From Salaquimonas sp. (GTDB lineage Bacteria; Pseudomonadota; Alphaproteobacteria; Rhizobiales; Rhizobiaceae), in contig JANQQM010000229.1 of NCBI GenBank assembly GCA_028289365.1, positions 1-59,364 on the forward strand: a DNA stretch of 59,364 nt. The letters are read 5' to 3'. Below the pieces are notes generated by a model. The model saw only the letters and a list, made by a program, of their open reading frames with translations, did not search any database and was not told where the DNA came from. This document shows positions 1-9,165 of the stretch, one piece after another (position 1 is the first letter of the stretch; each line of letters opens with the position of its first letter). Both the position numbers and the translations under genes were made by a program.

Positions 1-168
1 GGCGGCCCGGTCACCGTGAAGGACGGTCGGTATGGCCCCTATGTCAATCACGCGAAGATCAATGCGACATTGCCCAAGGACAAGGATCCGCAATCCGTGA
101 CCATGGATGAGGCGGTGGAATTGATCGCAGCGAAGGCAGCTTCCGGCGGCAAGAAAAAGAAACGCTAG
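1..168 (+). CDS. topA: DNA topoisomerase I, C-terminal fragment (partial)
   Basis: The first 55 codons are open in frame 1 and end at a TAG at 166-168; the gene starts outside the window. The peptide has the VKDGRYGPYVNH signature found in the C-terminal repeats of bacterial topoisomerase I, then a short lysine-rich end (KKKKR). These repeats bind DNA and help strand passage during relaxation of negative supercoils. The catalytic core is not in the window, so only the identity of the tail can be judged. The next gene, rnr, begins 31 bp downstream on the same strand, an arrangement common in Rhizobiales. Confidence is fairly high despite the short length. Confidence 0.8.
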   Translation, partial: GGPVTVKDGRYGPYVNHAKINATLPKDKDPQSVTMDEAVELIAAKAASGGKKKKR

Positions 169-199
169 GGCACTTCCTGCTCTGGGATCGAGGCCATAT

Positions 200-2476
200 A
201 TGGCACATCGCAAAAAGACCGGGAGTGTTCCTGGTCGCGAACAGATTCTCGAATTCATCGCTGACAACCCCGGCAGGTCAGGCAAACGCGAAATTGCGCG
301 CGCATTTGGCATCAAGGGCAATGCCAAGATCGAGTTGAAAGCTGTCTTGAAAGATATGGCCAATGACGGCCTGATCGAAAAACGCGGCAAGCGGCTTCAT
401 CGGGCCGGTGAACTACCAAAAGTCACGGTGCTGGACATTGTCACTAGGGACGGCGACGGCGGATTGCTGGCGAAGCCAGGGGCCTGGGATGAAACCGTCA
501 ACGGCAAGGCTCCGATCGTTCGTATAAAACCACCGAAGGGAAACAAGAGCATAACGGCCGGGGTCGGCGACCGGGTTTTGGCACGCACCGAGCGCGTATC
601 CGATCATGGTGTTGAATATACCGCACGCGTGATCAAGCGGCTGGAGCGCTCCCGAGATGCGGTGCTGGGCGTGATCCGCAAACAGGGCGATGGCTACCGC
701 CTGGAGCCGGCAACAAAACGGCAACAGGAATTTTCCATTGATGCAGGCGATCTTGGTGATGCCGAGCCAGGTGATCTGGTTGAGGTCTCCGTCCTGCGTT
801 CAAGCGTTCACGGGCTGAAACGGGGCCGAGTGACTTCCGTCATCGGCAATATCAACAGCGAAAAGGCCGTTTCGGCAATCGCTATCCACGCCAATGGCAT
901 ACCGCACATCTTTCCCGAGCAGGTGTTGGCGGAGGCCAATTCAGCCAAGCTGATTGATGCGGCGACTGCTTCACACGAGGATTGGCAGGACCTCCCGCTG
1001 ATTACCATTGACCCAGCAGATGCAAAGGATCATGACGACGCGGTCTATGCGGAAGCTGACCCTGACAATCCGGACGGTCATGTGGTTACCGTCGCAATTG
1101 CGGACGTTGCCTGGTATGTGCAGTCGGGCACGGCAATGGACCGTGAAGCGTTGCTGCGCGGCAATTCAGTCTATTTCCCGGACCGGGTGATTCCGATGTT
1201 GCCGGAACGAATCTCCAATGACCTGTGCTCACTGCGGGAAGGTGAATTGCGGCCATCGCTTGCCGTAAGAATGTGGTTCGACGGCGCGGGTCGCAAAATC
1301 AGGCACGAATTCCACCGTGCAGTCATCAAGAGCCATGCGCGGCTTTCCTATAGCGAGGCGCAGGCAGCGATAGATGGTAAGCCCAATGAAAAAACCGAGC
1401 CGATCCTGGAAACAATTCTTTCTCCGCTATGGGAAGCCTGGCGGTGCATGAAGCGCGGACGCTCGGCGCGGGCGCCGCTGGAACTGGACCTGCCGGAACG
1501 GAAAATTCTCCTCAAGCCGGATGGCCTCGTTGATCGTGTTATTGTGCCCGACCGCCTGGATGCCCATCGGCTGATTGAAGAGTTCATGATCCAGGCAAAT
1601 GTGGCAGCTGCAGAATCCCTTGAGCAGCAAAAGCAGAAGCTGATTTACCGTATTCACGACGCCCCTTCCCTAGCCAAGCTGGAATCGCTTCGGGAGTTCC
1701 TGAAATCCGTAAATCTGTCTCTTGCACGAGCCGGGAATATCAAGGCGTCCCACTTCAATGGCATTTTGGATAGTGTAGACGGTACCGACAAAGAAGAACT
1801 CGTCAATCAAGTGGTACTTCGTAGCCAAAGCCAGGCGGAATATTCTCCGGACAATATTGGTCATTTCGGTTTGAACTTGATGCGGTATGCGCATTTTACC
1901 TCGCCGATCCGCCGATATGCCGATTTGATTGTTCACAGGGCACTGATCGGTGCGCTCGGACTTGGAAAAGGTGGGCTGACCTCGGATCAGGAAAACAATC
2001 TGGACATCATTGCGGCTGATATATCGGACACCGAACGCCGGGCCATGACTGCCGAGCGGGAAACCATCGACCGGCTGATCGCCGGGTTTTTAAGCGAGAA
2101 GATCGGCGAGCGGTTTTCCGGGCGCATCAATGGCGTAACCAAGGCCGGCCTGTTCATAACGCTTTCCGAGACCGGTGCAGACGGGTTCATTCCGATATCA
2201 ATGATCTCGGATGAATATTACATTTATGATGAGGCCAACCACCTGGTCGTGGGAGAGACCTCCGGATTGGGTTTCCAGATCGGACAAATCGTCGATGTCA
2301 AACTCGTGGAGGCGGCACCGCTGGCGGGTGCGCTTCGATTCGAAATGCTAAGCGAGGGCAAACCGTTCAAGAAAGTTACCCGTTCAAGCCGGACAAACCA
2401 AAAGGCAGGCCAAAGATTTCGCCGAGGCCGCAGAAGATCGGAGCGGATGTCGAGCAGGAAAAATCGTCGCGGTTGA
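200..2476 (+). CDS. rnr: Ribonuclease R (RNase II/RNB family 3'-5' exoribonuclease)
   Basis: This 758-residue protein matches RNase R in length and domain order. An N-terminal winged-helix-like segment (about 1-75) precedes OB/cold-shock domains. The RNB core follows, with the metal-binding motif DPADAKDHDDA at 271-281 (Asp 271, 277, 279 and 280, equivalent to E. coli D272, D278, D280 and D281). An S1 domain lies at about 636-717, and the tail is basic and rich in Arg, Lys and Ser. The enzyme degrades structured RNA processively, including rRNA fragments and mRNA decay intermediates. The ATG at 200 is supported by a GGGATCGAGG stretch just upstream. It lies close behind topA and may be co-transcribed with it. 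Several long ORFs on the opposite strand are shadows. Confidence 0.96.
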   Translation: MAHRKKTGSVPGREQILEFIADNPGRSGKREIARAFGIKGNAKIELKAVLKDMANDGLIEKRGKRLHRAGELPKVTVLDIVTRDGDGGLLAKPGAWDETVNGKAPIVRIKPPKGNKSITAGVGDRVLARTERVSDHGVEYTARVIKRLERSRDAVLGVIRKQGDGYRLEPATKRQQEFSIDAGDLGDAEPGDLVEVSVLRSSVHGLKRGRVTSVIGNINSEKAVSAIAIHANGIPHIFPEQVLAEANSAKLIDAATASHEDWQDLPLITIDPADAKDHDDAVYAEADPDNPDGHVVTVAIADVAWYVQSGTAMDREALLRGNSVYFPDRVIPMLPERISNDLCSLREGELRPSLAVRMWFDGAGRKIRHEFHRAVIKSHARLSYSEAQAAIDGKPNEKTEPILETILSPLWEAWRCMKRGRSARAPLELDLPERKILLKPDGLVDRVIVPDRLDAHRLIEEFMIQANVAAAESLEQQKQKLIYRIHDAPSLAKLESLREFLKSVNLSLARAGNIKASHFNGILDSVDGTDKEELVNQVVLRSQSQAEYSPDNIGHFGLNLMRYAHFTSPIRRYADLIVHRALIGALGLGKGGLTSDQENNLDIIAADISDTERRAMTAERETIDRLIAGFLSEKIGERFSGRINGVTKAGLFITLSETGADGFIPISMISDEYYIYDEANHLVVGETSGLGFQIGQIVDVKLVEAAPLAGALRFEMLSEGKPFKKVTRSSRTNQKAGQRFRRGRRRSERMSSRKNRRG

Positions 2477-2566
2477 ACGATTTGGCTGGAAATACAATTC
2501 GAATTGCACCAATTGTGATATACGAAATGCGATTGAGTTCCGCAAACCAAGAAAGACCTGGTTCCG

Positions 2567-2950
2567 ATGACTACGGATATGGAAAAACGACCGCAGATTG
2601 CGGCAATGATCAAAGGCGCACGAGGCGTTTGCCCATCTTGCGGAGAAGGCCAACTGTTCTCAAAATTGCTGACCACGAGCGAACAGTGTTCGGCATGCGG
2701 TGAAGACCTGTCCCATCACCGCGCGGATGACTTCCCCGCCTATCTGAACATTTTCATAGTCGGTCACGTGGTTCTTGGGATCATGATGATTGCCATGACC
2801 TGGCAGCTATTGCCCATGTGGGGCCTGACCTTCGTGACTGCGGGCTTGGCGCTTGCTTGTTCGGTTTTGCTGATGCGACCGATAAAGGGCATGGTCATTG
2901 GAGCACAATGGGCGCTTAGAATGCACGGTTTCGGCGGAGATCATGACTGA
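2567..2950 (+). CDS. DUF983 family small membrane protein with zinc-ribbon-like cysteines
   Basis: This 127-residue protein has the DUF983 pattern: an N-terminal CPSC...CSAC pair of CxxC motifs (about residues 22-44) that could hold a zinc ion, an HHRADDFPAYLNIF stretch, and then two hydrophobic helices (about 60-82 and 86-103) anchoring it in the inner membrane. No function is established for the family. Its stop codon overlaps the start of the following NUDIX gene by 8 nt, which implies translational coupling. The cytoplasmic N-terminus probably carries the zinc ribbon; this topology is inferred, not shown. Confidence 0.85.
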   Translation: MTTDMEKRPQIAAMIKGARGVCPSCGEGQLFSKLLTTSEQCSACGEDLSHHRADDFPAYLNIFIVGHVVLGIMMIAMTWQLLPMWGLTFVTAGLALACSVLLMRPIKGMVIGAQWALRMHGFGGDHD

Positions 2951-3770
2951 TCCAGGAAATTCCGATCGGCTTGACCAGGAAATTTCCCGTATCCAGAAAA
3001 TGATAAATTCGCCGGGATTTCGGCGAAAGCAACCGCATGACAGGGGCGTTGAGAACCGCGAGATCCCCCCTGCCCGCCGCTATCTGCGCCCGCGGAATGC
3101 AGCAACGATCATCTTGCTCGACAGAAGCGATAGCGCGTCAGGCAATGTCCGGATCCTGATGGGCAAAAGACATCGCTCCCTTACCTTCATGCCGGGAGCG
3201 CTGGTGTTTCCTGGTGGATCGGTAGACCGTGAAGATGGCTCTGTCGCCACGCATGAGGAACTGCCTGCACACACGCTCAAGAAAATCACCGACAATCTGC
3301 GCGGAAGGCCAAGTGAACGCGCAGCGAGAGGTCTGGGTATTGCTGCCATTCGCGAGGTCGCGGAAGAGACCGGCCTATTGATTGGGCGAAAGGGAATACA
3401 AAAAGTTGGCAAGCCGGGTTGGCAGACATTCGATGAGAAACAAATTATGCCGTCGCTCGCTGGAATGTCATTGCTGGCACGCGCAGTTACACCGCCCGGC
3501 CCGCCCCGGCGCTTCGACACATGGTTCTTTGTGCTGGATTCAAAGGCTATTGGCCACACACCAAAATCCGGTTTCAACCCCAGTGGCGAGCTGGAAGAGC
3601 TTGGCTGGATAACGCCTGAAGAAGCAATAGGTGCAGCGACCCGGGATATCACCCGCATTATCATCGTTGAATTGTTGAACCGCCTGAAACGGGATCCGAA
3701 TCTAACTTCGGACCATCCGATTCCGCATTATTTCACCTCGCGCGACCGCTTCATGCGCAATCTGATGTAA
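2943..3770 (+). CDS. NUDIX hydrolase (NUDT7/NUDT19-like)
   Basis: I place the start at the ATG at 2943 because GGAGA lies 6-10 nt upstream and the reading frame then overlaps the DUF983 stop by 8 nt; an in-frame ATG at 2898 would lie deep inside the upstream gene. The 275-residue protein has FPGGSVD (89-95) and the Nudix-box core REVAEETGLLIG (137-148), whose glutamates bind Mg2+. The length and the long insert between FPGG and the box resemble the NUDT19/CoA-pyrophosphatase branch, but the specificity cannot be read from sequence. It probably hydrolyses a nucleoside-diphosphate-linked compound such as an acyl-CoA. Confidence 0.85.
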   Translation: MTDPGNSDRLDQEISRIQKMINSPGFRRKQPHDRGVENREIPPARRYLRPRNAATIILLDRSDSASGNVRILMGKRHRSLTFMPGALVFPGGSVDREDGSVATHEELPAHTLKKITDNLRGRPSERAARGLGIAAIREVAEETGLLIGRKGIQKVGKPGWQTFDEKQIMPSLAGMSLLARAVTPPGPPRRFDTWFFVLDSKAIGHTPKSGFNPSGELEELGWITPEEAIGAATRDITRIIIVELLNRLKRDPNLTSDHPIPHYFTSRDRFMRNLM

Positions 3771-3909
3771 TTGTCGACGTACCTTGCCTTGATCAAGCGA
3801 TATTCCCCTTTTGGTTCGCTGGCTTCTGTAATAGTCAGGTGTGGTTGACAGGGGTCGTGCTTGTTTAATCGAGCTAATATGATCCAGAGCCCGTCTGAAG
3901 GAAGTATGC

Positions 3910-4644
3910 ATGAAGTTTCTCGGCAATTCTGGCAGCAAGCTGCAAGAAGCAATCTACAGGCAATTTCGTCGTACCAATCACCGGCTTTATCGATCCGATG
4001 TCAAATATTCCGAAGACGATCATCGTGCGGAATTCATGCGGCGTGCATTTCATGCGCTCGGTTTTAACGGCATAAGCGGTGACTATGCCGAATTTGGTTC
4101 GCATGGCGGGACGACATTTGCGCTGGCCCATTCGGAAATTGTGCGCTGGAGACAGAAACGTATGCTCTGGGCATTTGATTCATTCCAGGGGTTGCCGGAT
4201 CAACGCCAGGCGGAGGATTATCATCCGGGTTGGAAGAAGGGTAAAATGGCAACGTCTAAGGATCGATTTGTCGAACTGTGCCAACAACGCGGCATTCCGG
4301 AGGATGCGTATCGGATCATTGAGGGATATTACGAAAACAGCCTTGGCGGGAAGTCAGCCGACGACCCTGACCTGCCAAGTGACATCGCACTGGCCTATAT
4401 CGATTGTGATCTCTATAGCTCAACAAGAACGGTTCTGGAGTTCCTCAAGCCACGCCTGAAAAACGGAATGATCATCGCGTTTGATGACTATTACTGTTTC
4501 TCCGATCGCACCATATCGGGAGAACGCCGGGCGATGCTGGAAGTGTTTACGGAAGAGTTCCAGTATCAGCTCGAGCCCTATGTACAATATGGCTGGCACG
4601 GGATGTCTTTCGTCGTCGAAAATAAGCGGTATCTGACAAAATGA
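3910..4644 (+). CDS. Class I SAM-dependent methyltransferase, TylF/MycF-like
   Basis: The 244-residue protein contains a glycine-rich SAM site, YAEFGSHGGTT (59-69), followed by AFDSFQGLPD, YIDCDLYSST and FDDYYCF. This is the motif series of TylF/MycF-type O-methyltransferases and of sugar methyltransferases in polysaccharide clusters. The acidic IDCD and FDDY residues are the expected metal ligands. A GAAGGA Shine-Dalgarno-like element lies 8-13 nt upstream of the ATG at 3910; an overlapping ATG at 3906 is out of frame. No polysaccharide or macrolide genes are nearby, so the substrate is unknown. It stands alone between the NUDIX gene and rpmG. Confidence 0.82.
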   Translation: MKFLGNSGSKLQEAIYRQFRRTNHRLYRSDVKYSEDDHRAEFMRRAFHALGFNGISGDYAEFGSHGGTTFALAHSEIVRWRQKRMLWAFDSFQGLPDQRQAEDYHPGWKKGKMATSKDRFVELCQQRGIPEDAYRIIEGYYENSLGGKSADDPDLPSDIALAYIDCDLYSSTRTVLEFLKPRLKNGMIIAFDDYYCFSDRTISGERRAMLEVFTEEFQYQLEPYVQYGWHGMSFVVENKRYLTK

Positions 4645-4697
4645 CCGGAATCGATGCAGCATTCTGCATAGATGGCGATATTCCCGATAGGTTCAGC

Positions 4698-4725
4698 TTG
4701 ACAACTGGCCGCGGATGATTAGGTT
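4698..4725 (+). promoter_or_regulatory. Putative sigma-70-type promoter for rpmG
   Basis: A consensus TTGACA at 4698-4703 is followed after 16 bp by TAGGTT (4720-4725), a weak -10-like element. The predicted transcript would start near 4732 and leave a leader of about 140 nt before rpmG. This is inference from motif spacing only. Confidence 0.35.
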
Positions 4726-4873
4726 GCGCGCAATTCAGCGCTAGCAGTCAAATGCGCATTGCAAGTTCGGGCTCTGTGACCACTCCTCGGAACACCGGCT
4801 TCGATAAATCAGAAACAACCGCATTCGACTCGTTCGCATCGCGCGAAAAGGAACAAACTGACAGGATTTCGCC

Positions 4874-5041
4874 ATGGCCAAGGCAACAACCATCAAGATC
4901 AAGCTCGAAAGCACGGCTGATACCGGATACTACTACGTGACCAAGAAGAACAGCCGCACAATGACAGACAAAATGGTCAAGCGGAAATATGATCCGGTTG
5001 CCAAGAAACACGTTGAATTCAAGGAAACCAAGATTAAGTAA
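4874..5041 (+). CDS. rpmG: 50S ribosomal protein L33
   Basis: The 55-residue product ([10 protein letters not shown]...[11 protein letters not shown]) is a full-length L33 of the large ribosomal subunit. It lacks the CxxC pairs of the zinc-binding form, so it is the cysteine-free (C-minus) version usual in Alphaproteobacteria. ATG 4874 follows an AGGATT element. The gene stands alone, with a possible promoter upstream and two hairpins directly downstream. The position rpmG - pleD/divK - dinB is a known Rhizobiales neighbourhood. Confidence 0.97.
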   Translation: MAKATTIKIKLESTADTGYYYVTKKNSRTMTDKMVKRKYDPVAKKHVEFKETKIK

Positions 5042-5050
5042 AGTCTGTGA

Positions 5051-5112
5051 TCACCTCTAACGGGAGGTGAAAACCGGAACGCTCCGGCCGTCCTTCAAAG
5101 GCGGCCATATTT
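5051..5112 (+). terminator. Two consecutive hairpins after rpmG
   Basis: TCACCTC and GAGGTGA (5051-5057 and 5064-5070) form a perfect 7-bp stem with a 6-nt loop, 9 nt after the rpmG stop. A second, GC-rich stem follows: GGCCG (5086-5090) pairs with CGGCC (5102-5106), with an inner CCT/AGG extension, and then ATATTTTCC. The second hairpin looks like a Rho-independent terminator. Confidence 0.55.
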
Positions 5113-5529
5113 TCCTTCCCCGCTCTGCGCAGCCGCGCCAGAACAATCACATACAGTGCAAATGAGATTGGGATTTTATTGTTGGAAAAGAGTATCGACC
5201 GGTTCGCTGGCCATGGTACGAGGAGGCCACGAATACCAGGAACCGGCCGACATTAACCCCACGGACCCAGGAGATGCGGCGGACCTGAGCACTCCGTAGG
5301 GTATTTCAAATCGACACTAGAGCGGAATAAGAGAATATTTATCTGTCTCCCCAACGTTCCGCCCTTATGTGAATTTGTCCTAAAACAGCCTTAAAATCAA
5401 TACTTTGATAACCATAGCGACCAAGACCATTCAATAATGGTTAGCCGTCATACTTAATTTTGAAGCTCAAAAATCGACGATTTTCCAGGAATTCAAATAG
5501 AATCAACAGGTTCTAAGCTGCACAAAATT
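5113..5529. other. Intergenic region between rpmG and pleD; possible 28-codon ORF or small RNA
   Basis: About 415 bp lie between the rpmG terminator and the pleD stop codon. Most is AT-rich, but 5200-5300 forms a GC-richer island. It contains an ATG at 5213 opening a 28-codon frame that ends at TAG 5297-5299 (MVRGGHEYQEPADINPTDPG...). No good ribosome binding site precedes it. It could be a small protein, a small RNA, or nothing. The stretch from 5330 to 5529 holds no feature that I can support. Confidence 0.2.
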
Positions 5530-6903
5530 CTACGCAGCCTCGGTCACCACGCGATTTCTACCGGCACGCTTGGCGTTATAAAGTGCGACATCTGCCCGTT
5601 TCAGGAGCTTTTCGGTCGTATCTTCCCCACCTTCGATACTGGCAATACCCGAACTTACGGTGATGGACAGCTGCGAAGCGCCATTGTTTACGAAGAAGGG
5701 ATGGGAGGCAACTTCGGTCCGAATACGTTCTGCAACGCTCGTCGCCAGCACCATGTCAGTATCGGGCATCACGACAACAAATTCCTCACCGCCATACCGG
5801 CAGGCAAGGTCTATGTTGCGGACGGTCTTTTGCAAGCGGTTGGCAAATTCACGGATCACCTGGTCACCCGCATCATGTCCGAATTCGTCATTTACCGCCT
5901 TGAACAGATCAATGTCGCAGATAACCACAGAGAGCGGTTTTCCGGTCTCCTGCGCCTCCCGGAACATTCCGCCAATGTGGGAATCCAGATATCTGCGATT
6001 GTGCAACCCGGTAAGGCTATCGGTGACTGCCATCTCGATGGTTGCCTGAACCGACTGGCGCAGCGTTTCGTTGTAACGTTTGCGCCGTATTTGTGTGCGC
6101 ACGCGAGCCAGCAATTCGTTTTTCTCGATTGGCCGGCGGACATAATCGTTGACCCCCAAATCCAGTGCACGGATCACACCGGCATCCTGGTCGCTTTCGG
6201 CAATCAGGATGATGGGGAGGGTTCTGGTCCGTTCCAGAGACCTAAGCTGAGAACAAAGCCGCAGCGGATCAAAATCAGTCAAAGCCATTGATATTACGAG
6301 CGTATCGAACTCTTCATCGACTGCCCGGAAGATCGCTTCCTGGGGATCGGTGGCAACCGAAACCCGATGCTCGGTAGCGAGATATTGGACGATTCGCTTG
6401 TATGAGGATGGTCGGTCATCGACGACCAACAGCTTTCCGTGTGAGCCGCCGGACTCCGGACTGGCATCCAGAATTTGTTCGACACCGAGTTCACGACCGG
6501 TTTCGGCACGCATTCGCAATTCGTCGGTCAGCATCTTTAGCCGGACGAGACTTTTTACCCGTGTAATCAAGGCCAGATCATTTACCGGCTTTGTCAGGAA
6601 GTCATCTGCACCAACTTCCAGGCCCCTGATGCGATCCTCGGGCTGGTCGAGCGCGGTGACCATCACGACCGGAAGATGTTGTGTCCTGGAATCCGACTTG
6701 ATGCGCCGGCAGACCTCAAAGCCATCCATTTCGGGCATCATGACATCCAGCAGGACAATGTCGCACTGGCCGGCATTGCAAATCTTCAAGGCGTCACGGC
6801 CGTTAAATGCAGTGAGAACCTGGAAATACTCGGCCGACAAACGGGCTTCGAGCAGTTTTACATTTGCGTGGATATCATCGACTACAAGAATACGCGCGGT
6901 CAT
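5530..6903 (-). CDS. pleD: Response regulator / diguanylate cyclase PleD
   Basis: This 457-residue protein has the REC-REC-GGDEF layout of PleD. The first receiver carries the phospho-acceptor Asp53 (LLDVMMPEMDG). The second (about 155-270) lacks a matching Asp, as expected for the adaptor domain. The cyclase has GGEEF at 371-375 and an intact inhibitory I-site RNID at 362-365, so feedback inhibition by c-di-GMP is expected. In Caulobacter PleD is activated by DivJ and drives the swarmer-to-stalked transition. Here it lies 20 bp downstream of divK on the same strand and is almost certainly co-transcribed with it. Confidence 0.96.
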   Translation of the reverse strand: MTARILVVDDIHANVKLLEARLSAEYFQVLTAFNGRDALKICNAGQCDIVLLDVMMPEMDGFEVCRRIKSDSRTQHLPVVMVTALDQPEDRIRGLEVGADDFLTKPVNDLALITRVKSLVRLKMLTDELRMRAETGRELGVEQILDASPESGGSHGKLLVVDDRPSSYKRIVQYLATEHRVSVATDPQEAIFRAVDEEFDTLVISMALTDFDPLRLCSQLRSLERTRTLPIILIAESDQDAGVIRALDLGVNDYVRRPIEKNELLARVRTQIRRKRYNETLRQSVQATIEMAVTDSLTGLHNRRYLDSHIGGMFREAQETGKPLSVVICDIDLFKAVNDEFGHDAGDQVIREFANRLQKTVRNIDLACRYGGEEFVVVMPDTDMVLATSVAERIRTEVASHPFFVNNGASQLSITVSSGIASIEGGEDTTEKLLKRADVALYNAKRAGRNRVVTEAA

Positions 6904-6923
6904 ACAAATACTATCATGCCTGG

Positions 6924-7295
6924 TCAGGCATCCCCTACATAGGATCGGATCGTTTCGACAAATTTCGCCACCGATATCGGTTTGGAAATATAGGCTTCAC
7001 ATCCCCCCTGCCGAATGCGTTCTTCATCTCCCTTCATGGCAAAGGCGGTGACGGCGATAACCGGAATATTGTGCAGTTCGTCGTCTTCCTTTAGCCATTT
7101 TGTGACTTCCAGGCCTGATACTTCAGGTAGCTGGATGTCCATCAAAATCAGGTCCGGCTGATGGGCCCGGGCTAAATCCAGGGCTTCAAGCCCATTTCGC
7201 GTCTTGATTGTCTCGTAGCCGTTTGCTTCGAGCAAGTCATTGAAAAGCTTCATGTTTAGGTCGTTGTCTTCAACGATCATAACGCGTTTTGCCAT
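6924..7295 (-). CDS. divK: Single-domain response regulator DivK
   Basis: A 123-residue stand-alone receiver domain with the acidic pocket EDND (9-12), phospho-acceptor Asp53 ([13 protein letters not shown]) and the conserved Lys in SKPIS. It has no output domain. DivK is an essential cell-polarity regulator in Alphaproteobacteria: it modulates DivJ, PleC and DivL and so controls CtrA activity. The first gene of the divK-pleD operon, it reads divergently from the DUF3572/dinB pair. A GGGATT element precedes the start codon. Confidence 0.96.
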   Translation of the reverse strand: MAKRVMIVEDNDLNMKLFNDLLEANGYETIKTRNGLEALDLARAHQPDLILMDIQLPEVSGLEVTKWLKEDDELHNIPVIAVTAFAMKGDEERIRQGGCEAYISKPISVAKFVETIRSYVGDA

Positions 7296-7450
7296 TGAAT
7301 AATCCCAAATTTGCTACAGCCAACAGACGTGCACCCCCATGTGAATGCAGCTGGCAATTTAGTTGTTTCGCCGGACAGTCTAGTCAAATAATGTTGACGA
7401 AACGCAAACATACCCCTCAATCGAGTCGGCAAGAGAAATATCATTGCGCC

Positions 7451-7753
7451 ATGTATCAAAAAAAGACCCGCATTGACACGGAATTTGCCGAAAATCTGGC
7501 GGTCAAAGCGCTTCAGTACATTGCGGGAGATCACGAACTTCTCCAGAGATTTCTGGCCATAACCGGCGTCGCGCCCGAGGATCTGCGCGCGCTTGCCGGA
7601 ACTGCTGAATTCAGGGCCGGATTGATGGAATTCATCACCAATGACGAGCCTACTCTGCTGGCTTTTGCTGCCTCGGTAGGCGAGGAACCGCAAGTTGTAG
7701 CCAATGCTGGCGCTTTATTGTCAGGTGGAAACGGTGATATTGGAGGTCTATGA
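7451..7753 (+). CDS. DUF3572 family protein
   Basis: I start this at ATG 7451 ([20 protein letters not shown]), because similarity to the DUF3572 pattern begins there; the frame is open further 5' but runs into the divK promoter region. The 100-residue, probably alpha-helical protein carries the family features [13 protein letters not shown] and a downstream ...[13 protein letters not shown] motif. No function is known. Only 7 bp separate its stop from the preferred dinB start, so the two are probably co-transcribed. The same pairing is common in Rhizobiales. Confidence 0.8.
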   Translation: MYQKKTRIDTEFAENLAVKALQYIAGDHELLQRFLAITGVAPEDLRALAGTAEFRAGLMEFITNDEPTLLAFAASVGEEPQVVANAGALLSGGNGDIGGL

Positions 7754-7760
7754 GATTGTG

Positions 7761-9113
7761 ATGAACGCCACAACACAGTCTGACCAACAAAGCGATGATT
7801 CCCCGCTCCAATCGTTGTGTCTGGATTGTATCTCGCGCCACGAAACAGAAGTGTACCGGTGCCCCAGCTGTGGCAGTCCTCGGATCATTCGACATGCGGA
7901 AATGGACAGGCTGTCGACCGCTCATATTGATTGTGACGCGTTTTATGCATCGGTCGAAAAGCGGGACAATCCGGAACTGGCCGACAAGCCGGTTATCATT
8001 GGCGGTGGTCGGCGGGGTGTCGTATCTACCGCCTGCTATATTGCTCGAATTCGTGGCGTGCGGTCAGCGATGCCAATGTTCAAGGCGCTGGAACGCTGTC
8101 CCGAGGCGGTGGTGATCAAGCCTGACATGGAAAAGTACGTGGCTTGCGGGCGGCAGATAAGAAAGATGATGCTGGAATTGACACCCCAGGTCGAACCGCT
8201 GTCGATTGACGAGGCGTTTCTGGATCTTTCGGGCACCGAACGGCTTCACAAATCCCAACCCGTTGAGGTTCTTGCCCGATTTTCGAATCGGGTTAAATCA
8301 GAAATGGGGCTTACCGTATCGGTGGGACTTTCATACTGTAAGTTTCTTGCAAAGATCGCATCGGATCTCGAGAAACCGCGAGGGTTTTCGATAATCGGCG
8401 AGCGTGAGGCCGTCGAATTTCTGCGCGGGCAACCGGTTTCGTTGATCTGGGGGGTGGGCAAGGCAATGATGGCGGTGCTGGCACGCGATGGCATAACCGG
8501 AATTGCGTCGTTGCAGGACATGGAGGAGAGCGTACTAGCGCGGCGCTATGGCAGTATTGGATTGCGCCTGTCGCGGCTGTCGCGTGGAATAGATCACCGT
8601 ACGATCGAACCCGGCAGCGGCGCAAAAAGCATCAGTTCAGAGACAACATTCAACCAGGACCTGGGAGAGCTTGGTGAGTTAGTGCCCTTGCTCAGGCGTT
8701 TGAGCGAGAAAGTGTCCGAACGCCTCAAAGCCAAGCACCTGGCTGGTCAAACGGTGGCCCTGAAATTGAAGACCGCCGAGTTCAAAACAAGAACAAGAAA
8801 CCGCGCCCTGCCCGATCCGACCCAATTGGCAGACCGGATATTCAGAACCGGTCTGGACCTGCTAAAAAAGGAAATCGACGGGACCAAGTTTCGACTGATC
8901 GGAATCGGCGTTTCTTCATTACAGTCCGACGAAAATGCTGACCCGGATGATCTTGTTGATCATGATGCGCTGAAACGTGCAAAGGCAGAACGCGCCATGG
9001 ATGTCGTCCGCGGAAAGTACGGCAAGTCAGCCGTCAATCTCGGCCTTACCTTCAAACCCGACGGGTCGCCCCGCGACAGCCCGAAGGATAACAATAGGGA
9101 AATTAAAGAATAG
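7761..9113 (+). CDS. dinB: DNA polymerase IV (Y-family) with N-terminal zinc ribbon
   Basis: The preferred start is ATG 7761 (450 residues). Before the polymerase there is a short four-cysteine module, Cys20-x2-Cys23 and Cys34-x2-Cys37, probably a zinc ribbon. The palm then shows [12 protein letters not shown] (catalytic Asp57, steric-gate Tyr62) and SIDEAFLD (Asp150, Glu151), followed by the little finger. The enzyme does error-prone translesion synthesis past damaged bases. The tail lacks a clear QLxLF beta-clamp motif; LGLTFKPDG near residue 430 may replace it. No LexA box was identified upstream. Confidence 0.93.
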   Translation: MNATTQSDQQSDDSPLQSLCLDCISRHETEVYRCPSCGSPRIIRHAEMDRLSTAHIDCDAFYASVEKRDNPELADKPVIIGGGRRGVVSTACYIARIRGVRSAMPMFKALERCPEAVVIKPDMEKYVACGRQIRKMMLELTPQVEPLSIDEAFLDLSGTERLHKSQPVEVLARFSNRVKSEMGLTVSVGLSYCKFLAKIASDLEKPRGFSIIGEREAVEFLRGQPVSLIWGVGKAMMAVLARDGITGIASLQDMEESVLARRYGSIGLRLSRLSRGIDHRTIEPGSGAKSISSETTFNQDLGELGELVPLLRRLSEKVSERLKAKHLAGQTVALKLKTAEFKTRTRNRALPDPTQLADRIFRTGLDLLKKEIDGTKFRLIGIGVSSLQSDENADPDDLVDHDALKRAKAERAMDVVRGKYGKSAVNLGLTFKPDGSPRDSPKDNNREIKE

Positions 9114-9165
9114 ACTTAAACTATTGATTTTATTTTGAAAACCAATCAAACAGGTTCTCGACACG

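Noticed and set aside
2898-2942. Extended start of the NUDIX gene at 2898
   Set aside because: It would overlap the DUF983 gene by 53 bp, whereas ATG 2943 has a good ribosome binding site and only an 8-bp overlap.
3080-3664. A 194-codon ORF antisense to the NUDIX gene
   Set aside because: No family motif, and it is fully covered by a well-supported gene on the other strand; the same applies to long antisense frames over pleD (5701-6291), clpA (15106-15699), rpoA (45028-45843), rplO/rpmD (49510-50073) and rplR/rplF (50828-51646).
7289-7450. Longer form of the DUF3572 protein starting at 7289
   Set aside because: The added residues extend into the divK start and promoter region and show no family similarity.
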